Made by a program: the position numbers and the translations under genes. Below are positions 48,829 through 57,623 of a stretch of 64,000 nucleotides of DNA, one piece after another; the first letter of the stretch is position 1; every line of letters begins with the position of its first letter. The notes under the pieces were generated by a model. It did no database searches and was not told the origin of the DNA. It was given only the letters and a program-made list of their open reading frames with translations. The DNA is from Streptococcus mutans (GTDB lineage: Bacteria > Bacillota > Bacilli > Lactobacillales > Streptococcaceae), in contig NZ_AP019720.1 of the NCBI RefSeq assembly GCF_006739205.1, positions 496,001 through 560,000 of the forward strand, written 5' to 3'.

Positions 48829-49599
48829 ATGAAAAAGAAATTTATTTATCTTACTGTCCTTGTGGTTGTAGCGGTATTTTGCATAAGCACATTCTTGACA
48901 TTAAAAGGAGATTCGCAGGATCGCGAAGCACATTGGAGTTATTCAGGCAGCACATCACCTGAACATTGGGGAGATTTATCAGATGATTATAAGGCTGCTA
49001 AAGATGGTAAGGAACAGTCACCAATCAATATCACTGGTGCCAAAGATGTTGACCTACCTTCCCTACAATTAAACAGTAAAAATTCCAAGGCTGAAGTAGA
49101 AAATAATGGTCATACCATCGAAGTTAAGTTAAAAAATAAGAAAAATACGCTGAAATTTAATGGGAAAACTTATACACTTGAACAATTCCATTTTCATGCG
49201 CCAAGTGAAAATCAAATTGATGGGAAAACCTACCCTTTGGAAGGTCATTTTGTTTACACAACAAAAGATAAGAAAATCACTGTCATATCTATTCTCTATC
49301 AGTATGGAAAAGAAAATAAAACCTTAAAGCAAGTTTGGAAGAAAATGCCTCAAAAGGCAGAGACAAAAAAGAACCTATCTCAACCTGTTGCTATCAGTCA
49401 ATTATTCCCTAAAGATTTGGATTACTATAATTTTGAGGGTTCTTTGACGACACCGCCTTGTACAGAAGGGGTTAATTGGATTGTCTTTAAAAAGCAAGAA
49501 AATATCAGCAAGGCTCAAGTGAAAAAATTCTCGAAAACGCTTGGATTCAACAACAATCGACCTATTCAAAAATTAAATGGGCGTGAGATTAAAGAATAG
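48829..49599 (+). CDS. Alpha-class carbonic anhydrase, secreted or membrane-anchored
   Basis: Interconverts CO2 and bicarbonate, useful for pH homeostasis. The 256-aa protein has an N-terminal signal/anchor (FIYLTVLVVVAVFCISTFL). The zinc histidines are in QFHFHAPSEN and EGHFVYT, and the conserved EGSLTTPPC active-site segment is present. Start ATG 48829 after AAAAGGGG; earlier in-frame codons are ignored. Alpha-class enzymes are uncommon in streptococci. Confidence 0.92.
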   Translation: MKKKFIYLTVLVVVAVFCISTFLTLKGDSQDREAHWSYSGSTSPEHWGDLSDDYKAAKDGKEQSPINITGAKDVDLPSLQLNSKNSKAEVENNGHTIEVKLKNKKNTLKFNGKTYTLEQFHFHAPSENQIDGKTYPLEGHFVYTTKDKKITVISILYQYGKENKTLKQVWKKMPQKAETKKNLSQPVAISQLFPKDLDYYNFEGSLTTPPCTEGVNWIVFKKQENISKAQVKKFSKTLGFNNNRPIQKLNGREIKE

Positions 49600-49725
49600 T
49601 CTTTTCAACCATTGGGGACAATGAGGAAGTCTTTGTCTAATTTCTTTGTTTTGTCAGTATCTCATCTTGTACTACTTCTAAAAGAATGTGCTATAATAAG
49701 CTTATATTAAAAGAGGAGAAGCCCT

Positions 49726-50307
49726 TTGAAGACTATTGTGATGATGTATGTGACTGTCATGCCTGTTTTTTTGGCTGGGGTTGCCAATCGTTTTTTCTGC
49801 AAATCTGATATTTTAGCTTGGACTTATCAGCCTATTGATGGTGGTTTTACAATGTCTGATGGGAAGCGTATTTTGGGAGCCAATAAAACTTGGAAGGGTT
49901 TTTGGGGCATGATTACCTTGACGACTTTTTGTCAGGTTATTTGGGGATTCATCTTAGGAATCATTCCGCATTTGCTCACTTTTTCATTAGTGAAAAGTTA
50001 TCACAATGATATTTTTTTCAATCTGTTTATAGGATTTCTAATGGGAAGTGCTTATGTTTTATGTGAATTACCCAATAGTTTCATTAAACGACGCTTTAAC
50101 GTTTCGCCAGGACAATTAGCGAGTGGAAATGCTAGGTGGGTCTTTTTGTTTGCAGATCAGATTGTCCCTTTCTTAGGAAGTATTGCTGTTGTCGCAATCT
50201 TTAGTCCCATGACGTTTTCTTATTATGTTGGTTATGTTCTTTTAGCTGCTATAACTCTTTTTGCGATTAACAGTCTGATTCTATTTGTTGAAATGAAAAG
50301 AAAATAA
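49726..50307 (+). CDS. CDP-archaeol-synthase (CarS)-like membrane protein
   Basis: A 193-aa protein with four to five transmembrane helices. GANKTWKGFWG and LCELPNSFIKRR are the cytidylyltransferase-type motifs of the CarS/DUF46 group, related to CdsA. In archaea CarS activates archaeol with CTP; bacterial members have no settled substrate. TTG start at 49726 with SD GAGGAG; TGcTATAAT (49690-49698 region) is the promoter. No archaeal lipid genes are nearby. Confidence 0.75.
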   Translation: MKTIVMMYVTVMPVFLAGVANRFFCKSDILAWTYQPIDGGFTMSDGKRILGANKTWKGFWGMITLTTFCQVIWGFILGIIPHLLTFSLVKSYHNDIFFNLFIGFLMGSAYVLCELPNSFIKRRFNVSPGQLASGNARWVFLFADQIVPFLGSIAVVAIFSPMTFSYYVGYVLLAAITLFAINSLILFVEMKRK

Positions 50308-50338
50308 TGGCACTCATTTCCATTTAATTTAATTATTT

Positions 50339-50394
50339 AAAAAAAGCCTATCCTCTCGGTGCTAAATAAAGCACTAAGAGGATAGGCTTTTTTT
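50339..50394. terminator. Strong bidirectional terminator
   Basis: AAAAAAGCCTATCCTCT pairs with AGAGGATAGGCTTTTTT around an inner GTGCT/AGCAC hairpin; serves the convergent CarS-like gene and pepQ. Confidence 0.9.
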
Positions 50395-50422
50395 ATCATT
50401 TTCTTTTTCTTTTGAGCATAAC

Positions 50423-51502
50423 TTAGAAATAAAGTAGTTCTTTTGGCGTTTGGGTAAAGACTTCAAAACCATTTTTGGTGACATGACCGCAATCTTCAAT
50501 ACGAACACCAACTTTTTCAGGAATGTAAATGCCGGGCTCAACAGAGAAACACATGCCTTCTTCTAGGAGCATATCATTTCCCGCCATAATAGATGGGAAT
50601 TCATGCAGTCCCATACCGATGCCGTGCCCGAGACGATGGTTGAAATAGTCACCATAGCCAGCCTTTTCGATAACAGAACGAGCTGCGGCATCCACTTGAG
50701 CAGCACTCACTCCCGGTTTGATGAAGTCAAGTGCTGTTAATTGGGCTTCTAAGCAAATATTATAAATATCCTTTTTAAACTGGTCAGGTTGGCCAACAGC
50801 AACAGTTCGTGTCATATCACTGACATAGCCTGTACTTTCAACACCTAAATCAAAGAGCAGCAAATGATTGTTTTCGATTTTGTGACTTGCTGGAAGGCCG
50901 TGAGGATTGGCAGCGTTACTGCCTGTTAATACCATCGTTTCAAAACTCATTTTATCAACGCCTAGTTTTTTCATTTCAAATTCAATCTGAGCGATAATAT
51001 CTGTTTCTGTGGCATTAAGGGAAATACTATCAAAACCAATTTGAACAGCCTTGTCTGCAAGCTCTCCAGCGATTAATAATTTTTGAATTTCGTCAGCTGA
51101 TTTAATCAGGCGCATACGATTGATTAAAGGAGTTAAGTTGGTGAATTGACCTGAAAAAATTGTTTCAAGTCCCTTAAATTTCGTTACATTTAAGTTGTCA
51201 AATTCCAAGGCAATTTTAGAATAATTCGTTTTAGGCAATAAGGTCTTAATTTTTTCCCAAGGATTTTCAAAATCAAGATAGCCAGTCACCGAAATATCTA
51301 ATATACTTTTTGCTCTTAAAGCATCAAGTTCAGGTAAAAAAAGCAGAGGTTCTTGATCTGCAAAGAGGAAGAGGAACATAAGGCGTTCATGCGGATCACT
51401 ATAAAAACCTGTTAAATAATTAATGGAGACAGGATCTGAAAGGACAGCAACTTCGATACCTTGCTTTTTGAGTTTTTGAACAATCTGTGCTAATTTTGAC
51501 AT
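50423..51502 (-). CDS. pepQ: Xaa-Pro dipeptidase PepQ
   Basis: A 359-aa metallopeptidase releasing proline from dipeptides. The five metal ligands are in LLFDLGVE and SDMTRTV (Asp, Asp), HRLGHGIGMGLHE (His), CFSVEPGIY (Glu) and VRIEDCGHV (Glu). SD GAAGGTTT region before MSKLAQIVQ; the open frame upstream of 51502 is not used. Divergent from ccpA, a common lactic-acid-bacterium arrangement. Confidence 0.94.
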   Translation of the reverse strand: MSKLAQIVQKLKKQGIEVAVLSDPVSINYLTGFYSDPHERLMFLFLFADQEPLLFLPELDALRAKSILDISVTGYLDFENPWEKIKTLLPKTNYSKIALEFDNLNVTKFKGLETIFSGQFTNLTPLINRMRLIKSADEIQKLLIAGELADKAVQIGFDSISLNATETDIIAQIEFEMKKLGVDKMSFETMVLTGSNAANPHGLPASHKIENNHLLLFDLGVESTGYVSDMTRTVAVGQPDQFKKDIYNICLEAQLTALDFIKPGVSAAQVDAAARSVIEKAGYGDYFNHRLGHGIGMGLHEFPSIMAGNDMLLEEGMCFSVEPGIYIPEKVGVRIEDCGHVTKNGFEVFTQTPKELLYF

Positions 51503-51592
51503 ATTAAAACCTTCTTTCCTTTCTATTTTTCCAAAAAAGATCAAAAAAATCAAGCTAATTCTAAGTTTTTCATAAAACTTGCACTCTTTTAC

Positions 51593-51621
51593 TTGAAAGT
51601 GTTTTCAAATAGTGTTAGAAT
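51593..51621 (+). promoter_or_regulatory. ccpA promoter with cre over the -35
   Basis: TTGAAA (51593-51598), 17 bp, TAGAAT (51616-51621) with an extended TGt. TGAAAGTGTTTTCA (51594-51607) matches cre with one mismatch and overlaps the -35, so CcpA probably represses itself and may affect pepQ. Confidence 0.8.
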
Positions 51622-51664
51622 ACCAATGGAAGCGTAATTTTCAAAACAGAAAGGATGATACAAG

Positions 51665-52666
51665 ATGAACACAGATGACACAATCACTATTTATGATGTT
51701 GCCCGTGAAGCGGGAGTGTCCATGGCAACTGTCAGCCGTGTTGTGAATGGAAATAAAAATGTTAAAGAGAATACCCGCAAAAAAGTCCTAGAAGTCATTG
51801 ACCGTCTTGATTATCGGCCAAATGCTGTGGCGCGTGGTTTGGCAAGTAAGAAAACGACTACGGTAGGTGTGGTTATCCCTAACATTGCTAATGCTTATTT
51901 TTCTATTTTAGCTAAGGGAATTGATGACATTGCAACCATGTATAAATATAATATTGTACTGGCTTCAAGTGATGAAGATGACGATAAGGAAGTCAATGTT
52001 ATCAATACTTTATTTGCTAAACAGGTTGATGGTATTATTTTTATGGGACATCATTTAACTGAAAAAATTCGCGCTGAATTTTCACGAGCACGGACACCGG
52101 TTGTTTTATCAGGTACTGTAGATCTGGAGCATCAACTCCCCAGTGTTAATATTGATCATAGTAAGGCAGCACAAGATGCCGTAGCTTTATTGGCCAAACA
52201 TCATGATAAGATTGCTTTTGTATCGGGTCCCCTTATTGATGATATCAATGGCAAGGTACGTCTGGCTGGTTATAAAGAAGGCCTGAAAAAGAAAGGATTG
52301 CCTTTCAAAGAAGGACTTGTTTTTGAAGCTCAATATAAGTATCAAGAAGGATATCAGTTAGCGCAGCGTGTCATTAATTCAGGCGCAACAGCTGCTTATG
52401 TTACTGAGGATGAGTTGGCTGCTGGGCTGTTAAATGGTTTGTTTGCTGCTGGTAAGAAAGTCCCAGAAGACTTTGAAATTATCACGAGTAATGATTCTAC
52501 TATTGCGCTTTATACTCGTCCTAATATGACATCTATCAGTCAGCCGATTTATGATTTAGGAGCAGTTGCTATGCGCATGTTAACAAAGATTATGAACAAG
52601 GAAGAATTGGAAGAAAAAGAAATTGTTCTTAATCATGGTATCAGAGAAAGAGGAACAACTAAATAG
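51665..52666 (+). CDS. ccpA: Catabolite control protein A
   Basis: A LacI-family regulator that, with HPr-Ser-P, controls carbon catabolite genes. The 333-aa protein has the N-terminal HTH (TIYDVAREAGVSMATVSRVV), the hinge helix YRPNAVARGLASKK, and a periplasmic-binding-protein-like effector domain. SD AAGGATG. The cre-like sites at celB, celA and its own promoter are its likely targets here. Confidence 0.96.
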   Translation: MNTDDTITIYDVAREAGVSMATVSRVVNGNKNVKENTRKKVLEVIDRLDYRPNAVARGLASKKTTTVGVVIPNIANAYFSILAKGIDDIATMYKYNIVLASSDEDDDKEVNVINTLFAKQVDGIIFMGHHLTEKIRAEFSRARTPVVLSGTVDLEHQLPSVNIDHSKAAQDAVALLAKHHDKIAFVSGPLIDDINGKVRLAGYKEGLKKKGLPFKEGLVFEAQYKYQEGYQLAQRVINSGATAAYVTEDELAAGLLNGLFAAGKKVPEDFEIITSNDSTIALYTRPNMTSISQPIYDLGAVAMRMLTKIMNKEELEEKEIVLNHGIRERGTTK

Positions 52667-52765
52667 GACAGAAGTTTCTTTAAAACCATTTTACTGATGA
52701 GCTAATCCAGTGAGATGGTTATGTTATAAATTATCAGATATAGTCTGTTTTACAGCACAGTCAAG

Positions 52766-52796
52766 GAGTCTAGAAGTTTATATTCTGGACTCTTTT
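52766..52796 (+). terminator. Terminator-like hairpin just upstream of amyA
   Basis: GAGTCTAGAA/TTCTGGACTC (one G-U), loop GTTTATA, then TTTT. It ends 17 nt before the amyA ATG, so it ends ccpA transcripts and must be passed for amyA expression. Confidence 0.75.
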
Positions 52797-52813
52797 CATA
52801 AAAGGGAGCAATC

Positions 52814-54274
52814 ATGACAAATGAAACAATGATGCAGTATTTTGAATGGTATTTGCCAAACGATGGTAAGCATTGGCAGCATTTAGCTGAAGATGCCAGT
52901 CATCTTAAGAATATTGGGATTAGCAAAGTTTGGATGCCACCGGCTTTTAAAGGAACGGGTTCCAATGATGTTGGCTATGGCGTTTATGATCTTTATGATC
53001 TGGGTGAATTTAATCAAAATGGAACTGTCAGGACCAAGTATGGCAGCAGGGAAGATTATCTCAATGCTGTGAATGCTCTGAAGGAGCAGGAAATCATGCC
53101 TATTTCCGATATTGTCCTTAATCACAAGGCCAATGGTGATGCCAAAGAAAGATTTCAAGTGGTTAAAGTCAATCCCAGCAACCGTCAAGAAAAGATTTCT
53201 GAACCTTATGAGATTGAAGGTTGGACCCAGTTTAACTTTCCGGGCCGACAGGATAACTACAGCGATTTCAAATGGCATTGGTACCATTTCACTGGCGTTG
53301 ATTATGACGCTCTTCATAATGAAAATGGTATCTACATGATCCTAGGTGATAACAAGGGTTGGGCCAGTCAGGAAAATATTGATCAGGAAAATGGTAATTA
53401 TGATTACCTGATGTATGATGATATTGATTTTAAACATCCTGAAGTACAGGAGCACTTGCGAGATTGGGTTGCTTGGTTTTTGGAAACAAGTGGTGTCGGT
53501 GGTTTTCGTTTAGATGCTATTAAACATATTGATAAGACTTTTATGGCACAATTTATTCGTTATATTCGTGAGCATCTTAAAGCAGACCTTTATGTTTTTG
53601 GTGAGTACTGGAAAGACAGTCATTTCGATATTACCGATTATCTTCATAGTGTTGACTTGCAATTTGACCTGATTGATGTTATGCTGCACATGAGTCTCTT
53701 TGAGGCTGGTCAAAAAGGTTCTGATTTTGATTTGTCAACGATTTTAGACGATAGTCTGATGAAAAGCCATCCTGATTTTGCTGTTACTTTTGTTGATAAT
53801 CATGATTCCCAAAGAGGGCAGGCTTTAGAGTCAACGGTTGCAGAGTGGTTTAAACCTTTAGCTTATGGTTTGATTTTGTTGCGTCAAGAGGGGATTCCTT
53901 GTGTCTTTTACGGTGATTACTATGGTATTTCGGGTGAATTTGCTCAGGAATCTTTCCAGACTGTTTTAGATAAACTGCTTTATATCAGGCAATACCATGT
54001 TTATGGACCGCAAGAAGATTATTTTGACTATGCCAATTGTATTGGCTGGACTTGTCTGGGAGATGAAGAGCACCCTGATGGTGTAGCTGTTATCATGTCT
54101 AATGGGGAAGCCAATTGCAAACGTATGAATATGGGAGAATTTAATCGGAATAAGGTTTTTGTTGATTATCTTAATAATTGTACAGAAGAAGTGATTTTAG
54201 ATGATCAAGGCTGGGGTGATTTTCCAGTTCAAGAAGCTTCCTTGTCAGCTTGGGTTAATAAAGATGCTCATTGA
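52814..54274 (+). CDS. amyA: Intracellular alpha-amylase, GH13
   Basis: A 486-aa GH13 amylase without signal peptide, so cytoplasmic, acting on internal glycogen-like glucans. It begins MMQYFEWYLPNDG. It has DIVLNHKA (region I), the nucleophile Asp in FRLDAIKH (about 232), the acid Glu in VFGEYW (about 263), and FVDNHDSQ (about 328). SD AAGGGAG. It lies next to ccpA and is possibly read through from it. Confidence 0.95.
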   Translation: MTNETMMQYFEWYLPNDGKHWQHLAEDASHLKNIGISKVWMPPAFKGTGSNDVGYGVYDLYDLGEFNQNGTVRTKYGSREDYLNAVNALKEQEIMPISDIVLNHKANGDAKERFQVVKVNPSNRQEKISEPYEIEGWTQFNFPGRQDNYSDFKWHWYHFTGVDYDALHNENGIYMILGDNKGWASQENIDQENGNYDYLMYDDIDFKHPEVQEHLRDWVAWFLETSGVGGFRLDAIKHIDKTFMAQFIRYIREHLKADLYVFGEYWKDSHFDITDYLHSVDLQFDLIDVMLHMSLFEAGQKGSDFDLSTILDDSLMKSHPDFAVTFVDNHDSQRGQALESTVAEWFKPLAYGLILLRQEGIPCVFYGDYYGISGEFAQESFQTVLDKLLYIRQYHVYGPQEDYFDYANCIGWTCLGDEEHPDGVAVIMSNGEANCKRMNMGEFNRNKVFVDYLNNCTEEVILDDQGWGDFPVQEASLSAWVNKDAH

Positions 54275-54383
54275 TAGGAAACTTGCTCAGGAGATTTAGG
54301 ATGACTTATGGCATGTTTGAGTCTATTCTGCTCTTGACAGTACTAGGTGGCATCTCAAATGATTTAGTGATATAATTAAAAGC

Positions 54384-55382
54384 ATGAAAGTTTTATTGTA
54401 TTTGGAGGCGGAGCATTACTTGAGAAAATCAGGTATTGGTCGTGCCATCAAACATCAAGAACGCGCCTTGACTTTGGCAGGAATTGATTACACAACCAAT
54501 CCTGAAGATGATTACGATTTGGTTCATATTAATACTTATGGTCTGAAAAGCTGGCGCTTAATGAAACGTGCTAAGAAGGCTGGGAAAAAAGTTATTATGC
54601 ACGGTCATTCAACCGAAGAAGATTTTAGGAATTCTTTTGTTGGTTCTAATTGGATTGCTCCATTTTTTAAAAAATACCTTTGCCGCTTTTATAAAGAAGC
54701 TGATGCTATTATCACACCAACACCTTATTCAAAACGGCTCATTGCAGGATATGGGATTACCAACCCTATCTATGTTGTCTCAAATGGTATTGATTTAGCG
54801 CGCTATGTTCCTGATCAGGCTAAGGAAGCCGCTTTTCGTCAGCATTTTCAGTTAACTGGTGACGAGCAGGTTGTTGTATGTGCGGGTCTTTACTTTAAAC
54901 GCAAGGGAATTGAAGATTTTATTAAAGTAGCCCAAAGAATGCCTCATGTGCGTTTTATTTGGTTTGGCGAAACGAATAAATGGGTTATTCCCCATGACGT
55001 CAGAGCTATTGTTGCTAAGAAGCATCCTGATAATGTTACTTTTGCAGGTTATATAAAAGGCGATGTTTTCGAAGGAGCAATGAGCGGTGCTGATGCTTTC
55101 TTCTTTCCAAGTCTTGAAGAAACTGAAGGCATTGTTGTTTTAGAAGCCTTAGCTAGTCATCAGCATGTTATTTTAAGAGACATTCCTGTTTATAAAGGCT
55201 GGATAACTGATGAAGCAGTTGAGTTTGCAACAACGGTTGAAGGATTTGAAGAAGCTATTCAAAAGGTTCTTGATGGTCACAGTCAAAAGACAGAGACAGG
55301 TTATTTAGTCGCCCAAAGTCGTAATATTGATAAGGTGGCTCATGACTTGGCTCAAGTCTACCAAAAAGTTATGGAGGGGTAG
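54384..55382 (+). CDS. Diglucosyl-diacylglycerol-synthase-type glycosyltransferase (CpoA-like)
   Basis: A 332-aa GT4 transferase. KSGIGRAIKHQERAL near the N-terminus and FFFPSLEETEGIVVLEAL (E-x7-E motif) at about residues 233-250 are typical. It resembles A. laidlawii alDGS and pneumococcal CpoA, which add the second sugar to the membrane glycolipid. The next gene matches the first enzyme. Membrane glycolipids anchor lipoteichoic acid and affect envelope stability. No clear SD; TGaTATAAT region near 54368-54376 is the likely promoter. Confidence 0.85.
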   Translation: MKVLLYLEAEHYLRKSGIGRAIKHQERALTLAGIDYTTNPEDDYDLVHINTYGLKSWRLMKRAKKAGKKVIMHGHSTEEDFRNSFVGSNWIAPFFKKYLCRFYKEADAIITPTPYSKRLIAGYGITNPIYVVSNGIDLARYVPDQAKEAAFRQHFQLTGDEQVVVCAGLYFKRKGIEDFIKVAQRMPHVRFIWFGETNKWVIPHDVRAIVAKKHPDNVTFAGYIKGDVFEGAMSGADAFFFPSLEETEGIVVLEALASHQHVILRDIPVYKGWITDEAVEFATTVEGFEEAIQKVLDGHSQKTETGYLVAQSRNIDKVAHDLAQVYQKVMEG

Positions 55383-55383
55383 G

Positions 55384-56718
55384 ATGCGTGTAGGTCTTTT
55401 TACAGACACCTATTTACCACAGATTTCAGGTGTTGCAACGAGTATCAAAACCCTAAAGGAAGAATTAGAAAAACAAGGACACGAGGTTTATATCTTTACA
55501 ACGACTGATAAACATGTTAAACGTTATGAAGATCCAACCATTATTCGCTTACCCAGTGTTCCTTTTATTTCTTTTACCGATCGTCGAATTGTTTATCGGG
55601 GACTCTTTGAATCTTATAAAATTGCTAAAACTTATAAATTAGATATCATTCATACGCAGACAGAATTTAGTCTGGGACTATTGGGCAAAATGGTTGGCAA
55701 GGCCTTACGGATCCCTGTTATTCATACTTACCATACCCAGTATGAAGATTATGTTCGCTATATTGCTAATGGCAAGCTTATCCGTCCAAGTATGGTAAAA
55801 TATATTGTTCGTGGTTTTCTCAATGATTTAGATGGGGTTATTTGTCCCAGCCGTATTGCCTTAAATTTATTAGATGGTTATTCTGTCAAGATTCCCAAGC
55901 GAATTATTCCAACAGGCATTGACTTGAGAGAATACGAGCGACCAGACATTAGTCAAGAAGATATTGCCAAACTTAGAGAAAAATGGGCTATTGCTAGTGA
56001 TGAAACTGTCTTATTGAGTCTGTCAAGGGTTTCATATGAAAAAAATATTCAAGCTCTGCTTGCTAATATGCCAAAAATCTTATCTAACAATCCTAAAGTG
56101 AAGTTGCTTATTGTCGGAGATGGCCCCTATCTTGAAGAGTTGAAAGAACAGGCTCAAGATTTAGCCGTCATGGACAATGTTATTTTTACAGGAATGGTGA
56201 GTCATAATGAAACAGCTCTTTATTACAAGGCAGCTGACTTCTTTATTAGTGCGTCAACTAGTGAGACGCAAGGGCTGACCTATGCAGAAAGCTTAGCTAG
56301 TGGTAAGCCGATTATCGCTCAGTCCAATCCTTATTTAGATGATCTTATCACAGATAAGATGTTTGGAACGCTTTATCAAACAGAGTCAGATTTAGCCGAT
56401 GCTGTTTTAAATGCTATCGTTTCAACTCCAGCTAAGCAGGAAAAGGTCTGGCAGAAAAAACTATATGAAATTTCAGCAGAAGCCTTTGGCAAATCAGTTT
56501 TTGCATTTTATCTGGATATGATTATTTCCAAAAAGGCTAAGAAAAAGGAAAAATGGTCCTTGGCAGTCGAAGGAAACCGAACAGATACTTCAATTAGAAT
56601 TGTCAAGTCAACCATTAAACTGCCTGCAACAGCTCTTAAAAAGACCGCTAAAACTTCCGTTAAAGTGATTAAAGCGCCTGTGCGTATGGTTAATGCTATT
56701 AGAGATTTCCTTGATTAA
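55384..56718 (+). CDS. Monoglucosyl-diacylglycerol synthase
   Basis: A 444-aa GT4 transferase. MRVGLFTDTYLPQISGVATS is the alMGS/IagB-type N-terminus; SLSRVSYEKNIQALL and STSETQGLTYAES (E-x7-E) follow, with a basic C-terminal tail that would bind anionic lipid. It adds the first glucose to diacylglycerol. SD GGAGGGG, 1 nt after the preceding stop; the longer upstream frame lies inside that gene and is discounted. Confidence 0.88.
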   Translation: MRVGLFTDTYLPQISGVATSIKTLKEELEKQGHEVYIFTTTDKHVKRYEDPTIIRLPSVPFISFTDRRIVYRGLFESYKIAKTYKLDIIHTQTEFSLGLLGKMVGKALRIPVIHTYHTQYEDYVRYIANGKLIRPSMVKYIVRGFLNDLDGVICPSRIALNLLDGYSVKIPKRIIPTGIDLREYERPDISQEDIAKLREKWAIASDETVLLSLSRVSYEKNIQALLANMPKILSNNPKVKLLIVGDGPYLEELKEQAQDLAVMDNVIFTGMVSHNETALYYKAADFFISASTSETQGLTYAESLASGKPIIAQSNPYLDDLITDKMFGTLYQTESDLADAVLNAIVSTPAKQEKVWQKKLYEISAEAFGKSVFAFYLDMIISKKAKKKEKWSLAVEGNRTDTSIRIVKSTIKLPATALKKTAKTSVKVIKAPVRMVNAIRDFLD

Positions 56719-56723
56719 CAGAC

Positions 56724-56751
56724 TTGAAAAATTCCCAAATCCTGCTATAAT
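56724..56751 (+). promoter_or_regulatory. Promoter of the kinase-thrS operon
   Basis: TTGAAA (56724-56729), 16 bp, TATAAT (56746-56751) with extended TGc; start near 56758. Confidence 0.85.
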
Positions 56752-56757
56752 AATTTT

Positions 56758-56960
56758 TGGAGACAAGTTAGGTGTGTTCGGTCTTAAAGAGAGCACTTGG
56801 CAGCTGAGAAAGTGCAGGCCTATCATTTAATACTACTCCCTAATTTTTTATGTAAACATAAAACGGTGGCTACGTTAGAGCCGATTCGAGGTGTAAGTCT
56901 TTTGACTTGCATAAATGAAGGTGGAACCACGTTGCGACGTCCTTTTTGGATGTCGTTTTT
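56758..56960 (+). ncRNA. T-box leader, threonine specificity
   Basis: Stem I is closed by TTAGG (56768-56772) and CCTAA (56839-56843). The 3' side of the specifier loop has ACT (56832-56834), a threonine codon followed by A. The T-box core GAAGGTGGAACCACG is at 56917-56931. The terminator CGACGTCC/GGATGTCG with TTTTT is at 56935-56960. Uncharged tRNA-Thr should favour antitermination and raise expression of the two downstream genes. Confidence 0.92.
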
Positions 56961-56981
56961 CTTTTGTCAGAAAGAGGGAGA

Positions 56982-57623
56982 ATGGTGATTTATATGATTG
57001 GCGGATCGCCTTGTAGTGGGAAGTCAACAATTGCTTCACTTCTTGCTAGACAGTATCAGCTGCTTCATATCAAGCTGGATGATTTGGTAGACGAGATGAT
57101 GAGTCAAGCAAGTGCAGACTCACAGCCGATTTGCCTTCTTAGACAGGACAGAAATCCGGAACAAATCTGGATGAGAAATCCAGAAGAGATGGCAGATGAA
57201 GAATGGCGCTTTTATGAAGAGATTTTTCCTTATATAAAATCTTACTTGATAAAAAATCAAGATAGACCACTCTTGGTTGAGGGGGCAGGACTTTTGCCTC
57301 ACTTGGTAAAGGAGCTTGAATGGCCAGCGTCTTCCTATCTATGCTTGACTCCGACAGCTGATTTTCAGAAAAAGCATTATAGGCAGAGAGAATGGGTTTC
57401 TTATGTCTTAGAGGGAACAACCAATCCTGAGCAAGCTTTTGAAAACTGGATGCAGCGAGACATTCTTTTTGCCCAAATGGTTCGTAAGGAAGCGATGAGA
57501 TTAGGCTATTCTAGCCTCATGACAGATGGTAGTCAATCAGAAACGCAGACTGCGGAAGAGATTGCTCGGCTCTTAAAATTATCCAATATAAATGAAATAG
57601 ATATTAAAGGAGAAAACACATGA
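56982..57623 (+). CDS. P-loop kinase-like protein co-translated with thrS
   Basis: A 213-aa P-loop NTPase: Walker [11 protein letters not shown] at residues 6-15, then [11 protein letters not shown] as a Walker-B-like strand, and [10 protein letters not shown] as a lid-like basic segment. It is an uncharacterised kinase of the AAA/shikimate-kinase-like class, with no known substrate. It is the first gene behind the threonine T-box and overlaps thrS by 4 nt (ATGA). That ties it to threonine or tRNA-Thr shortage. Start ATG 56982 with SD AGAGGGAG. Confidence 0.82.
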   Translation: MVIYMIGGSPCSGKSTIASLLARQYQLLHIKLDDLVDEMMSQASADSQPICLLRQDRNPEQIWMRNPEEMADEEWRFYEEIFPYIKSYLIKNQDRPLLVEGAGLLPHLVKELEWPASSYLCLTPTADFQKKHYRQREWVSYVLEGTTNPEQAFENWMQRDILFAQMVRKEAMRLGYSSLMTDGSQSETQTAEEIARLLKLSNINEIDIKGENT

